From: HRBIN12 sp964447335
GTDB taxonomy: Bacteria; Actinomycetota; UBA4738; HRBIN12
Assembly: GCA_964447335.1 (NCBI GenBank)
Contig: CAYUSA010000034.1
Location: 1-30,752 of the forward strand
Direction: 5' to 3'
DNA: 30,752 nt
The notes below the pieces were generated by a model. That model saw only the letters and a program-made list of their open reading frames with translations, was not told the DNA's origin and made no database searches. The position numbers were made by a program, and so were the translations under genes. This document shows, one piece after another, positions 10,477 to 19,531 of this stretch; the first letter of the stretch is position 1; each line of letters begins with the position of its first letter.

Positions 10477-10974
10477 ATGAAGAAGGGGTTCGTGACGGCG
10501 CTCGTGTGCTCGCTCGGCGTGCTGGGGGTGATCGGCGGCGCGGCCGTCGTCGGCCGGACGGCTCCCGCGCCGGCGCCTCGCCCGGTCGGTCCGCAGATCA
10601 AGCCGGAGACGGGGGCCGGGGAGATGCTCCTCGTGGTCCTCGGGGGGGTCTACGCGACGCGCGCGGAAGCCGACGAGGCGAACGCGCAGACGATCTTCGG
10701 AGACGTGCAGGGCTACTACGCGGTGCCCGTGGCCCAGTTCCAGGGGTTCCGCGAGGAGATCGGATCGCCGGGGGACTTCGCGCTCGTCTCGGTGTTCCGC
10801 ACGGAGGCCGGCGCGCAGGAGTTCGCGGCGTTCGCGCAGGCGCACGGTATCGCGGCCGAGATCCTGCCGACGCGTGTCCGCAGCCTCGGTGGGCTGTACG
10901 CCGGGCTCGGTCAGGAAGCCGCGCCCGACGGGAGCGGTCCGCTCCTCGGCCCGATCCCCGCGTCGCTGCCGTGA
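10477..10974 (+). CDS. Small exported protein, possibly SPOR-like
   Basis: 165 residues with a clear signal peptide or anchor (basic MKKG, then a hydrophobic stretch to about 27) and a Pro/Ala-rich linker. The mature part alternates strands and Ala/Glu-rich helices in two halves (Gly-Val-Tyr-Ala-Thr-Arg-Ala-Glu-Ala then Ser-Val-Phe-Arg-Thr-Glu-Ala-Gly-Ala). This recalls the internal repeat of SPOR peptidoglycan-binding domains, but the match is only by eye. The ribosome site (AGGAGGGG) overlaps the stop codon of the M15 peptidase gene, so translation is probably coupled. Function otherwise unknown. Confidence 0.75.
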   Translation: MKKGFVTALVCSLGVLGVIGGAAVVGRTAPAPAPRPVGPQIKPETGAGEMLLVVLGGVYATRAEADEANAQTIFGDVQGYYAVPVAQFQGFREEIGSPGDFALVSVFRTEAGAQEFAAFAQAHGIAAEILPTRVRSLGGLYAGLGQEAAPDGSGPLLGPIPASLP

Positions 10975-11429
10975 GGCGGGGGGCGTTCCTTGCGGCCGGG
11001 CTCGCGCTCGCGGTCCTCGTGGCCGCCTGCGCGGGCCCGGCGGGGGCCGAGGGTCCGGGCGCGCAGGACGAGGGGGTCCACACATGCGAGCCGGGCTTCG
11101 GCGCGCCGAGCGGCTTCCACGTGACCGAGACGTTCGAGGACCCCTACGTGGACCACGTCGGGATCCGTCTCGGGTTCGTCGACGACGAAGGCCGGGAGCT
11201 GCACGCGTTCGTCGGCATCCCGGGCGAGTTCGGCGAGGGGCTGCCGGTGGTCGGCTCCGTCGAGGCGGCCGGCGGCATCCAGGGTCCGTTGCAGGGCTCG
11301 GGTGACACGTGGGTGCTCTCGTGGAGCTCGCCGGGGCCCTGTGGTCCGCACGCGATCCTCGGCACCGGGTTCTCGCGGGCAGCGTTCCTCGACACGCTCG
11401 AGCGCGCGGGGATCGTCCCGACGAGCTGA
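10971..11429 (+). CDS. Small lipoprotein of unknown function
   Basis: 152 residues from the GTG at 10971, which overlaps the preceding stop in GTGA. The N-terminus is a lipoprotein signal with Leu-Val-Ala-Ala-Cys and the lipid-bearing Cys20, so the protein should be anchored on the outer membrane face. The mature domain (about 45-150) is beta-rich with two further Cys residues, one near the start (Thr-Cys-Glu-Pro-Gly) and one near Gly-Pro-Cys-Gly-Pro, that could form a disulfide. I do not recognise the family. It is translationally coupled to the SPOR-like gene. Confidence 0.78.
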   Translation: MRRGAFLAAGLALAVLVAACAGPAGAEGPGAQDEGVHTCEPGFGAPSGFHVTETFEDPYVDHVGIRLGFVDDEGRELHAFVGIPGEFGEGLPVVGSVEAAGGIQGPLQGSGDTWVLSWSSPGPCGPHAILGTGFSRAAFLDTLERAGIVPTS

Positions 11430-11450
11430 GCGGACGGCAAGAGCATCGAT

Positions 11451-11474
11451 CTCCCCCTACGGACGGAAGGGGAG
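11451..11474 (+). promoter_or_regulatory. Hairpin covering the ribosome site of the next gene
   Basis: CTCCCC (11451-11456) pairs with GGGGAG (11469-11474), loop 12 bases. The right arm is also the apparent ribosome site, 4 bases before the ATG at 11479, so folding could lower translation. The 6-bp stem is modest and may be chance in such GC-rich DNA. Confidence 0.3.
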
Positions 11475-11478
11475 TCGC

Positions 11479-11892
11479 ATGCGCAGGATCGTCACGATCG
11501 CGGTGCTCGTCTCGGGCCTGATGGGGCTCGGGGCGACGCCGGCCGGCGGCAAGGGCGTCGTTGAGATCGCGGCTTCGCCGAACCCGGTGGTGCTCGGGCA
11601 ACGGGTGTCGCACACGGTGACCACCGCGGCCACGGGGCGGCTCGACATCTGGGTGAGTGCCCGAGGGTTCGGGCAGCCGGGGTTCGGGACGCTGCCCTCG
11701 GGCACGTGGACGTGGGTGTGCTGCCTCTCGCAGACGGCTGGCACTGCGGCCTGGCACTACCGGTCCGGTACCTCGGTGGCGCCCGGCACCTACCGGTTCG
11801 GCGCCGACGTCGTGCGCGCGGGCGCGTACCTGTCGAGCGCCGCGCTCGGGTTCGGGGTGGCGTCGGTGTGGGTGCGCGTCGTGACGGCCTGA
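11479..11892 (+). CDS. Small exported beta-rich protein
   Basis: 137 residues. The signal peptide covers about residues 1-25. The rest is short strands rich in Gly, Thr, Val and Ser, with Asn-Pro-Val-Val-Leu-Gly-Gln near the N-terminus as in Ig-like extracellular domains, and a vicinal Cys-Cys pair (Trp-Val-Cys-Cys-Leu) in the middle. I do not recognise the family. It follows the lipoprotein gene by 49 bases that hold a possible ribosome-site hairpin, so it may be co-transcribed with the three exported-protein genes upstream. Confidence 0.75.
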   Translation: MRRIVTIAVLVSGLMGLGATPAGGKGVVEIAASPNPVVLGQRVSHTVTTAATGRLDIWVSARGFGQPGFGTLPSGTWTWVCCLSQTAGTAAWHYRSGTSVAPGTYRFGADVVRAGAYLSSAALGFGVASVWVRVVTA

Positions 11893-11925
11893 GCAGGAAC
11901 GACGGGCGATGCGCCGCGCCGGCGA

Positions 11926-11931
11926 TAGCAT
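11926..11931 (+). promoter_or_regulatory. -10 box TAGCAT, leaderless promoter for the DUF218 gene
   Basis: TAGCAT ends 8 bases before the GTG at 11940 and no ribosome site is seen, which fits a leaderless transcript. Confidence 0.45.
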
Positions 11932-11939
11932 CCGAACAC

Positions 11940-12548
11940 GTGGGGGTCATCCGTCGCCATCCCGTCGTGGCCACCGGCGCGGCGCTGCTCGGCTTGCTCG
12001 TGCTCGTCCTGTCGCTCACGGGCTGGGCCGTGTGGGCCGCCGCGCACACCGACGACGCGAGCCGCATCGACCGGGCCGACGCGATCCTCGTGCTCGGCGC
12101 CGCGCAGTACCAGGGCGAACCCTCGCCCGTGTTCGCAGGACGGCTCGAGCAGGCGGAGCTGCTCTTCCACCAGGGGCGGGCCGAACGGGTGCTCGTGCTC
12201 GGCGCGGGCCGCCCGGGCGACCTGTCGACCGAGGCCGAGGCGGGCCGGGACTTCCTGGTGGCGCGAGGGCTGCCGGCGGGGTCCGTCGTCGCGATCCCGG
12301 TCGGGAGCACCACGCTCGAGAGCCTGCGGGCCGCTGCGGCGTGGATGCGCGAGCGGGGGCTCGAGTCGGCCTTCCTCGTGTCCGACCCGTGGCACAACCT
12401 GCGGGTGCGGCGGATGGCCTCGGACCTCGGGATCACCGGATACGTCTCGGCGACCTGGCAGTCCGCAGCCAAGACCGAGCACACCCGTCTCGTGGGCTAC
12501 GTGCGAGAGACCTTCGCCTACCTGTACTACCGGGTCTTCGGCCGCTGA
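11940..12548 (+). CDS. DUF218/YdcF-SanA family membrane protein
   Basis: 202 residues. One membrane helix lies near the N-terminus (about 8-35). The DUF218 domain follows, starting with Asp-Ala-Ile-Leu-Val-Leu-Gly-Ala-Ala and containing a Gly-Arg-Ala-Glu-Arg-Val-Leu-Val segment and a late Ser-Asp-Pro-Trp-His-Asn-Leu-Arg motif typical of the family. DUF218 proteins (YdcF, SanA, ElyC) are linked to envelope integrity and vancomycin tolerance, but their biochemistry is poorly defined. The start is a GTG placed like a leaderless start. It is followed in the same direction by dgt, which appears to have its own promoter. Confidence 0.87.
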   Translation: MGVIRRHPVVATGAALLGLLVLVLSLTGWAVWAAAHTDDASRIDRADAILVLGAAQYQGEPSPVFAGRLEQAELLFHQGRAERVLVLGAGRPGDLSTEAEAGRDFLVARGLPAGSVVAIPVGSTTLESLRAAAAWMRERGLESAFLVSDPWHNLRVRRMASDLGITGYVSATWQSAAKTEHTRLVGYVRETFAYLYYRVFGR

Positions 12549-12616
12549 GGCCGGCGCTCGCGCGAGACCGGGGCCCGCGGAGCCGCGCGGCCGGAGGGCG
12601 CGTCGGAGGCCCGCGC

Positions 12617-12622
12617 TAGGAT
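12617..12622 (+). promoter_or_regulatory. -10 box TAGGAT upstream of dgt
   Basis: TAGGAT is followed after 7 bases by the GTG at 12630. An ATG at 12621 overlaps this box, so if the box is used that ATG would lie upstream of the transcript and the GTG would be the leaderless start. Confidence 0.45.
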
Positions 12623-12629
12623 GGCCTGC

Positions 12630-13631
12630 GTGAGCACCCCCCGCGAGCGCACCGAGGAGATCGAGCGCGACACGCTCTCGCCGCGCGCCACCCTCGCCTC
12701 GGCGAGCAAGGGTCGCGAGCGAGAGGAGCCGCCGGACCGCCTGCGGACGTGCTTCCAGCGCGACCGCGACCGCATCCTGCACTCGAAGGCGTTCCGGCGG
12801 CTGAAGCACAAGACGCAGGTGTTCCTCGCGCCCGAGGGCGACCACTACCGCGTTCGCCTCACCCACACGCTCGAGGTCGCACAGATCGCTCGCACCGCCG
12901 CTCGAGCGCTCCGCCTGAACGAGGACCTCGCCGAGGCGATCTCGCTCGGCCACGACCTCGGGCACACGCCGTTCGGGCACCTCGGCGAGCAGGCGCTCAC
13001 GCCGTTCCTCGGCCGGCCGTTCCGGCACAGCGAGCAGAGCCTGCGGATCGTGGACCACCTCGAGAACGACGGCCGGGGCTTGAACCTCACCTGGGAGGTC
13101 CGCGACGGCATCGTGAATCACCCGTGGTCGATGCCGCCGCCCTCGACGCCCGAGGGGCAGGTGGTCCGGGTCGCCGACCGCGTGGCGTACATCAACCACG
13201 ACGTGGACGACGCCGTTCGGGCCGGCGTCCTGCGCGAGGACGAGTTGCCCGCCGAGGCGCTCGAGGTGCTCGGGCGCACCCACGGGGAGCGGATCAACAC
13301 CCTCGTGACCGACCTCGTCGAGCGGAGCGCCGAGGCCGAGGAGATCGGCCTGTCCGACCCGGTCTTCCGAGCGCTCGACACCATGCGCGACTTCATGTTC
13401 GAGCGCGTCTACCTGCGCGACGAGGCCCGCTCGGAGCAGGACAAGGCGATCGCGCTCGTACGGACGCTCTTCGCCTACTACCTGGACCATCCCGATGCCG
13501 TGCCGGCCGAGTACCATCGGGCGCCTGGAGACCTGCCGACCCTCGTCGCCGATCACATCGCGGGCATGACGGACCGGTACGCGCTCCGAACGTACGAACA
13601 GCTCTTCCTTCCCCAGAGCTGGCTGCTGTAG
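12630..13631 (+). CDS. dgt: dGTPase-like HD-domain triphosphohydrolase
   Basis: 333 residues from the GTG at 12630, or 336 from the ATG at 12621. I prefer the GTG because the ATG sits inside a probable -10 box. The HD-type metal site is His79 (Leu-Thr-His-Thr), the His108-Asp109 pair in GHDLGHTPFGH, and Asp191 in Ile-Asn-His-Asp. The family splits dNTPs, classically dGTP, to the nucleoside and triphosphate in the cytoplasm, tuning dNTP pools. The Arg-rich start with Ser-Arg-Lys-Ala-Phe-like phrasing (His-Ser-Lys-Ala-Phe-Arg-Arg-Leu) is typical of the shorter bacterial dNTPases. It lies 44 bases upstream of dnaG, a common link with replication. Confidence 0.93.
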   Translation: MSTPRERTEEIERDTLSPRATLASASKGREREEPPDRLRTCFQRDRDRILHSKAFRRLKHKTQVFLAPEGDHYRVRLTHTLEVAQIARTAARALRLNEDLAEAISLGHDLGHTPFGHLGEQALTPFLGRPFRHSEQSLRIVDHLENDGRGLNLTWEVRDGIVNHPWSMPPPSTPEGQVVRVADRVAYINHDVDDAVRAGVLREDELPAEALEVLGRTHGERINTLVTDLVERSAEAEEIGLSDPVFRALDTMRDFMFERVYLRDEARSEQDKAIALVRTLFAYYLDHPDAVPAEYHRAPGDLPTLVADHIAGMTDRYALRTYEQLFLPQSWLL

Positions 13632-13675
13632 CGATGCGGGCGGCGCGGTAGAGCCCCCGGAGCCTGGGGAGACAC

Positions 13676-15457
13676 GTGGCGGGACGGATCCGAGAAGAAG
13701 ACCTCGAGGCGGTCCGAGAGCGGACCGACATCGTGAAGCTCGTCTCGGGCTACCTCACGCTCAAGAAGTCCGGGCATGACGCATTCAGCGGCCTCTGCCC
13801 GTTCCACACGGAGAAGTCGCCCTCGTTCTCGGTCAGCCCGTCCAAGGGCGTCTACTACTGCTTCGGCTGCGGCGCCGGCGGTGACGCCATCCGCTTCCTG
13901 CGCGAGGTCGAGCACCTCGAGTTCGCCGAGGCGGTCGAGCGCCTCGCGAAGGAGGCCGGCATCACCCTGCGGTACGAGGGCGACACGCCGGCCGAGCGCC
14001 GAGCCGCCTCGCGGCGCCAGGCGCTGCACCGGGCCAACGAGGAGGCCTTCGGTCTCTACCACCGGATGCTGCTCGACGGTCACGAGGGCGAGGAAGCCCG
14101 CCAGTACCTCGCTTCGCGAGGGATCGACCGCGACACCTGGGCGGCGTTCGGCATCGGGTATGCGCCCGGCTACCCGGACTTCCTGCTCCGGCGTCTGGCC
14201 AAGACCCTGTCCTCGGAGATCCTCGTCGAGGCGGGCCTCGCGATGGCCGACCAGGAGGGCAACGTCCGGGACCGCTTCCGCGGACGCATCACGTTCCCCG
14301 TCCACGATCTCTCGGGCCGCGCGGTTGGCATCGGCGCGCGGATCCTGCCCGGCGCGCGCGAGGAGGGCCCGAAGTACCTCAACTCGCCGGAGACGCAGAT
14401 CTACCACAAGGGCGAGGTGCTCTATCACCTCGACCGTGCGAAGGCGGCCGTCGCGAGGTCCGGCGAGATCTTCGTCGTCGAGGGCTACACCGACGTCATC
14501 GCGATGGCCCGCGCGGGGCTCGAGAACACCGTCGCGACGTGCGGGACCGCCCTCGGCGAGGGCCACTTCCGCCTCGCGTCGCGGTTCGCCCAGCGCATGG
14601 TGCTCTCGTTCGACTCCGACGAGGCCGGTGCCCGTGCGGCCGAGCGCGCCTACCCGTTCATCGAGCGGTTCCCCGTGCTGCCGGTGGTGCTCATCCTGCC
14701 CGAGGGCCTGGATCCGGCGGACTTCGTCGGCCGGCACGGGGGCGAGGCGCTCCGCGAGCTCGCGAGCCAGGCGAAACCGCTCGTCGAGTACATGGTCAGG
14801 CGCACCGTCGGCCGTCACGACCTGTCCAGCGTCGAGGGCCAGAGCGCGGCCGTCGCGGCGGCCCTGCCGCTCCTCGAAGGCCTCTCCGACCCGGTCCGCC
14901 AGAGCGAGTACGGCCATCTGCTCGCCGAGCTCGCGGGCGTGACCGACGGCTCGGTCGCGCTCGCGCTCCAGCGTCGGATGGCCGGCAGGCCGATCGAGCT
15001 CGAGAAGGTCGTGAAACGCGCCTCGGCGCAGGAGAAGGTGGAGCGCGAGATGCTTCGGCTCCTGGCTCGCGACTCCGAGGTCTACCGCGAGCTCGCACCT
15101 CGGCTCGAGGACGAGCACTTCCAGATCGCCGGCAGCCGCGCGCTGTTCGCGACGCTCCGCGGTGCCGGAGGCGACGTGCGCTCCTTCGTCGCGACGAGCG
15201 AGGATGAGAAGCTCGTCCGCGCGCTCTCGGCGCTCGCGCTCGAGCCGCTCGACGGCGAGCCGACCGCCGACTACGCGGAGGACGTGTGGGGCCGGCTCCA
15301 GGAGTTCCGCCTGAAGCGCGCGAGCCTCGAGCTGCGCCGGCGGCTGCAGAAGCTGAACCCGATCACCGACCCCTCCTACGAGGCGCTGTTCCGACAGCTC
15401 ATCGAGACCGACGGCGAGCTCCGCCGCATGCGCGACCGCACCGGCGGCCGCATCTGA
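13676..15457 (+). CDS. dnaG: DNA primase
   Basis: 593 residues, normal length. It makes RNA primers at the replication fork together with the DnaB helicase. The N-terminal CHC2 zinc ribbon has Cys41, His44, Cys62 and Cys65. The TOPRIM catalytic core has Glu269 (Val-Val-Glu-Gly-Tyr-Thr-Asp) and the Asp313-x-Asp315 pair (Phe-Asp-Ser-Asp-Glu-Ala-Gly). The C-terminal third is Leu- and Arg-rich and helical, as in the helicase-binding domain. The start is GTG with GGGGAG about 5 bases upstream. It lies between dgt and the primary sigma gene, the classical dnaG-rpoD pairing. Confidence 0.97.
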   Translation: MAGRIREEDLEAVRERTDIVKLVSGYLTLKKSGHDAFSGLCPFHTEKSPSFSVSPSKGVYYCFGCGAGGDAIRFLREVEHLEFAEAVERLAKEAGITLRYEGDTPAERRAASRRQALHRANEEAFGLYHRMLLDGHEGEEARQYLASRGIDRDTWAAFGIGYAPGYPDFLLRRLAKTLSSEILVEAGLAMADQEGNVRDRFRGRITFPVHDLSGRAVGIGARILPGAREEGPKYLNSPETQIYHKGEVLYHLDRAKAAVARSGEIFVVEGYTDVIAMARAGLENTVATCGTALGEGHFRLASRFAQRMVLSFDSDEAGARAAERAYPFIERFPVLPVVLILPEGLDPADFVGRHGGEALRELASQAKPLVEYMVRRTVGRHDLSSVEGQSAAVAAALPLLEGLSDPVRQSEYGHLLAELAGVTDGSVALALQRRMAGRPIELEKVVKRASAQEKVEREMLRLLARDSEVYRELAPRLEDEHFQIAGSRALFATLRGAGGDVRSFVATSEDEKLVRALSALALEPLDGEPTADYAEDVWGRLQEFRLKRASLELRRRLQKLNPITDPSYEALFRQLIETDGELRRMRDRTGGRI

Positions 15458-15485
15458 GGAAGGGGTCGCCGTCGGTGGCATCTCG

Positions 15486-15491
15486 TACACT
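15486..15491 (+). promoter_or_regulatory. -10 box TACACT upstream of the primary sigma gene
   Basis: TACACT sits in the dnaG-rpoD gap. Transcription would start near 15498, before the ribosome site AAGGAG (15518-15523) and the TTG at 15529. This supports TTG 15529 over the upstream GTG at 15475, which would precede the transcript start. Confidence 0.5.
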
Positions 15492-15528
15492 GCGTTCCAC
15501 CCCCGCGCACCCCGTGCAAGGAGCCCCG

Positions 15529-16833
<1,305 letters not shown>

Positions 16834-16837
16834 GTCG

Positions 16838-17101
16838 TCAGTTCATCGAGACGTCGTCGACGTCGGCCTCGAGGCGCCGCTGGATGTTGGCGCGGGCGCG
16901 GCGGATCGCATCCAGACCGCGCTCCCCGGTCAGGTCCACGACCCGGCGACCGAATCCCTGGGCTGACGGATGTCGCGTCATCGAGCCGGCGATCCCGCGC
17001 GCCTCGCGCTTGACCTCGAGCTCGACGTCCTGCTGCCGCATGCGCGAAGCCACCGCCCAGCCGAGCGCAAACCCCGCGGCCGCCCCGGTGATGAACCTCA
17101 T
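16838..17101 (-). CDS. Small membrane protein, YtxH-like
   Basis: 87 residues. The N-terminus is one Gly/Ala-rich membrane helix (about 3-20, Gly-Ala-Ala-Ala-Gly-Phe-Ala-Leu-Gly) with small-residue spacing. A charged cytoplasmic tail follows, rich in Arg and Glu. This resembles the loose YtxH-type group of small envelope proteins, but there is no specific motif. The ATG is at 17101. It converges on rpoD with only 4 bases between the stops, so the two transcripts must overlap at their 3' ends. Confidence 0.65.
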   Translation of the reverse strand: MRFITGAAAGFALGWAVASRMRQQDVELEVKREARGIAGSMTRHPSAQGFGRRVVDLTGERGLDAIRRARANIQRRLEADVDDVSMN

Positions 17102-17180
17102 CGCGCGCTCCGTTCGGTCTGCCCTCGCGCGCAGCGTAGTCCATCACGTGGAGCGCCGCTGGTGCGGGAAAGGCCGCTGG

Positions 17181-17186
17181 TAGACT
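17181..17186 (+). promoter_or_regulatory. -10 box TAGACT for tRNA-Asn
   Basis: TAGACT lies 13 bases before the 5' end of tRNA-Asn, a normal spacing for a short trimmed leader. It is identical to the boxes at 3387 and 6892. Confidence 0.5.
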
Positions 17187-17199
17187 GCCTCGGCTCCAT

Positions 17200-17272
17200 T
17201 CCGGGGTAGCTCAATTGGCAGAGCGGCGGACTGTTAATCCGTAGGTTGAGAGTTCGAGTCTCTCCCCCGGAG
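17200..17272 (+). tRNA. tRNA-Asn (anticodon GTT)
   Basis: 73 bases fold as a full cloverleaf. The acceptor arms TCCGGGG and CCCCGGA pair exactly. The D-arm (TAGCTCAATTGGCAGAGC), the anticodon stem GCGGA with loop CTGTTAA (anticodon 17233-17235) and the T-arm GAGAG-TTCGAGT-CTCTC are all present. The discriminator is G at 17272. The CCA end is not encoded. Confidence 0.95.
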
Positions 17273-17287
17273 CCCGCTCCCGAGCCC

Positions 17288-18766
17288 TCAGCCGATCTCG
17301 GTGAGGGACTGCCGCTCGTACACCCGAACGATCTCGTCGAGCTCGGAGGCGACGTCTTCGGGCAGCGGCTGGGGCTCGTGCTCGGCGAGGAGCGTGCGGG
17401 CGCGCTCGGCGGCCGCCTTCGGAGGATCGGGGCGTCCGGCGGTCTCCCAGGCATCCCACGTCGAGCGGTCCATGACGGACTCGCGCCAGAACGCCCGCAT
17501 GTTGGCGAGGGTGTGAGGTCGGTCGAGGAAGTGCCCGCCGGGCCCGACCTCGGCGATCGTGTCGACCGCGACGTCCTCGGGGGTGAACCGGAAGCCCTCG
17601 GCGAACCGGACGAGCATCTCCCATAGCTCGGCGTCCAGCACGAGCTCGACGGGGGAGTACACGACGTCGTCGAACAACGACCCGGCCCCGTTGATGAGGT
17701 GCCCGGGCGAGAGCGCCATCGCCATCCCGGACATGGCCGCCTGCACCCCGGCCTGCCAGTCCGGGTACTTCGCGCCCGGTGCGAAGCACCACACCGAGTA
17801 CGGGATGTCGTATCGGCGCGCGAGCTGCGTGTTCGCCATGGCCGAGAAGATCTCCTCGGTCGCCCACGCGGTGTTGATGCCCCCGCTCGACAGGTCGATC
17901 GTGGCCGCGTACGAGATGTGCATCGTCGGCGTGCCGGGTGCGAGCGTCTGCAGGACCGCGATCCCGGACAGGATCTCGGCGTTCGCCATCGCGACCATCC
18001 CGGCGATCGACAGCGGTGCCGAGGCCGCCGCGAGCGGCATCGCACAGATCCCCACGGGGATCCCAGCCTCTGCGAACACGCGCATGCACTCGACGGGTCC
18101 GTCGTCCCAGTGGAGCGGGCTGATCGAGCACTGGAAGTTCGAGACGATCGGTCGTGCGCGGAGCGCATCGGAGCCGCCGGCCACGACGCGCGCCATCTCG
18201 ACGATCCCGCGCGCGTTCACCGGGTCGATCGCGGTCATGTGCTGGATGTGCTTCGTCGTGTTCGGGAACTGGGCGTGGATCTCGTGCATCGGCCGCACGG
18301 GGACCGGCGTGTCGTTCGCGCTCACGGGTTGCCAGTGGAACGCGATCTGCGGCAGCGCGTCCGCCAGCCGCGTGATCTGCTCGAGATCCCGCTTCGTCCC
18401 CGGCCGGCGCTTCCCGGTCTCGAGGTCAACGACGTCGGCCGGGCACCCGTCCGTCGCGAGGTACGCCGCCGAGCCGTCGAGCGGCAGGTCGAGCGCCGGA
18501 TCGCGAGCCGCGAGCGTGTACGTGGAGGGCGCGAGGCGCAGGCGCTCCTCGACGAAGGCCGGGTCGAACCGGATGCGTCCCGCCTCCAGGTCCACATCCT
18601 GTCCCGCCTCGGCCATCACCTCGAGCAGGCCGCGGTTCGAGGTCGTGACGCCGACCCGTTGCAGGATCTCGAGGCTCCGCTCGTGGAGCCCGTTCACCTC
18701 CTCGGCAGACAGGACGTCGTGCCGATGGGTCCAGGGGAGGGACCGGATGTGCCGCGGCTCCGCCAT
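17288..18766 (-). CDS. MttB-family methyltransferase, non-pyrrolysine
   Basis: 492 residues, similar in length to trimethylamine methyltransferase MttB. The family transfers a methyl group from a quaternary or tertiary amine to a corrinoid protein. True MttB carries pyrrolysine at an in-frame TAG; here the frame runs through without any TAG, so this belongs to the non-Pyl branch, whose studied members use glycine betaine, carnitine, proline betaine or gamma-butyrobetaine. Recognisable phrases include His-Glu-Arg-Ser-Leu-Glu-Ile-Leu near the start and a Gly-Pro-Gly-Gly-His-Phe-Leu segment near the end. The ATG at 18766 has GAGGAG upstream. No corrinoid-protein or reductive-activation gene is nearby, so the partner must lie elsewhere. 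The promoter is TTGCGT-N17-TAGCGT. Confidence 0.88.
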   Translation of the reverse strand: MAEPRHIRSLPWTHRHDVLSAEEVNGLHERSLEILQRVGVTTSNRGLLEVMAEAGQDVDLEAGRIRFDPAFVEERLRLAPSTYTLAARDPALDLPLDGSAAYLATDGCPADVVDLETGKRRPGTKRDLEQITRLADALPQIAFHWQPVSANDTPVPVRPMHEIHAQFPNTTKHIQHMTAIDPVNARGIVEMARVVAGGSDALRARPIVSNFQCSISPLHWDDGPVECMRVFAEAGIPVGICAMPLAAASAPLSIAGMVAMANAEILSGIAVLQTLAPGTPTMHISYAATIDLSSGGINTAWATEEIFSAMANTQLARRYDIPYSVWCFAPGAKYPDWQAGVQAAMSGMAMALSPGHLINGAGSLFDDVVYSPVELVLDAELWEMLVRFAEGFRFTPEDVAVDTIAEVGPGGHFLDRPHTLANMRAFWRESVMDRSTWDAWETAGRPDPPKAAAERARTLLAEHEPQPLPEDVASELDEIVRVYERQSLTEIG

Positions 18767-18801
18767 CGCGCTTGCTCCTCGGTATTTGAACGGGCATTCA
18801 G

Positions 18802-18830
18802 ACGCTAGGGCAGCCGCTCGTCAGACGCAA
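18802..18830 (-). promoter_or_regulatory. Promoter of the MttB-family gene
   Basis: On the minus strand TTGCGT (18830-18825) and TAGCGT (18807-18802) are separated by exactly 17 bases. The -10 box lies about 35 bases before the ATG at 18766. Confidence 0.6.
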
Positions 18831-18909
18831 CCTGGGCGCCCGGCCCCGAGGATCGGCCGGGAGGGAACTCGGCGCTGCCTTCCGCTCGTGGTCCTGCCCG
18901 AAAGACCGA

Positions 18910-18938
18910 TTGAGCGACCCCCGTCCAGCATCTACGAT
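18910..18938 (+). promoter_or_regulatory. Promoter of the acidic coiled-coil gene
   Basis: TTGAGC (18910-18915) and TACGAT (18933-18938) are separated by 17 bases, the best sigma70-type match on the plus strand here. The ribosome site GGGAGGA (18954-18960) and the ATG at 18967 follow. It is divergent to the MttB-family promoter about 80 bases away. Confidence 0.6.
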
Positions 18939-18966
18939 GGCGGCCCACGGTTCGGGAGGACACGTC

Positions 18967-19515
18967 ATGCCGGATGAGATCGCCTCGGGCACGGAGCCGG
19001 AGGCCGAGAGCTCCAGCGTCGTCCACGACGACATCATGAAGCGGCTGCTCGACTACCAACGCCACCTGCGCGAGGGGACCTCGCCCGCTGTCGCCGCCGA
19101 GGCGGCTACCGACGAACGTCCGGTGATCGACCACGCCGCGGCCGAGGCGATCGGGACGCAGACCGAGACCGTCACGCTCGTCGACATCACGGCCGCCGAG
19201 GCCGAGATCGAGGCGGACACCGCTCCCATCGCCGAGACCGAGCTCGAGACGGAGATCTCGTCCCTCGAGGCTGCGGAAGCGGCGGCGCCGGAGGATGCGC
19301 CTTCGGCGGCCGAGCGGACCTGGAGCGAGGCGACGCCCGCCGCGGCCGGCGATCTCGCGGCCCGCGTGACCGAGTTGGAGAGGACGCTCGCGCGCGTCGC
19401 GACGATGATCGGAGAGCTGCACGGCAGCTTCCAGGACATGGCCGTCGCCTCCGACGAACGTCTCGCCGCCATCGAGGACGAGCTCGCCGCCGTCGGTGGG
19501 GGCTCGGTCGCGTAG
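18967..19515 (+). CDS. Acidic, Ala/Glu-rich coiled-coil protein
   Basis: 182 residues from the ATG at 18967, chosen for its GGGAGGA site; an in-frame start at 18910 overlaps the -35 box. No signal peptide or membrane helix is visible, so a cytoplasmic location is likely. The short N-terminal region has a Lys-Arg-Leu-Leu-Asp-Tyr-Gln-Arg-His-Leu helix; the middle (about 50-125) is low-complexity Ala/Glu/Thr; the C-terminus (about 128-175) has heptads with Leu, Val and Ile positions, a likely coiled coil. I do not recognise a family. Its stop lies 40 bases before a tRNA gene. Confidence 0.7.
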   Translation: MPDEIASGTEPEAESSSVVHDDIMKRLLDYQRHLREGTSPAVAAEAATDERPVIDHAAAEAIGTQTETVTLVDITAAEAEIEADTAPIAETELETEISSLEAAEAAAPEDAPSAAERTWSEATPAAAGDLAARVTELERTLARVATMIGELHGSFQDMAVASDERLAAIEDELAAVGGGSVA

Positions 19516-19531
19516 GTCCTCGCCGGACCCA

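Noticed and set aside
11790..13556. Long open frames antisense to real genes (also 24512-27376, 13553-15490, 8380-9906)
   Set aside because: They are Arg/Ala/Pro-rich shadows produced by high GC; the opposite strand carries recognised domains with proper codon-position bias.
13587..13599. CGAACGTACGAAC in dgt as a second SOS box
   Set aside because: The halves are direct, not inverted, and the site lies inside coding sequence near the gene's 3' end.
17288..18766. Pyrrolysine (TAG read-through) in the MttB-family gene
   Set aside because: The frame contains no internal TAG and no pyl genes are in the window.
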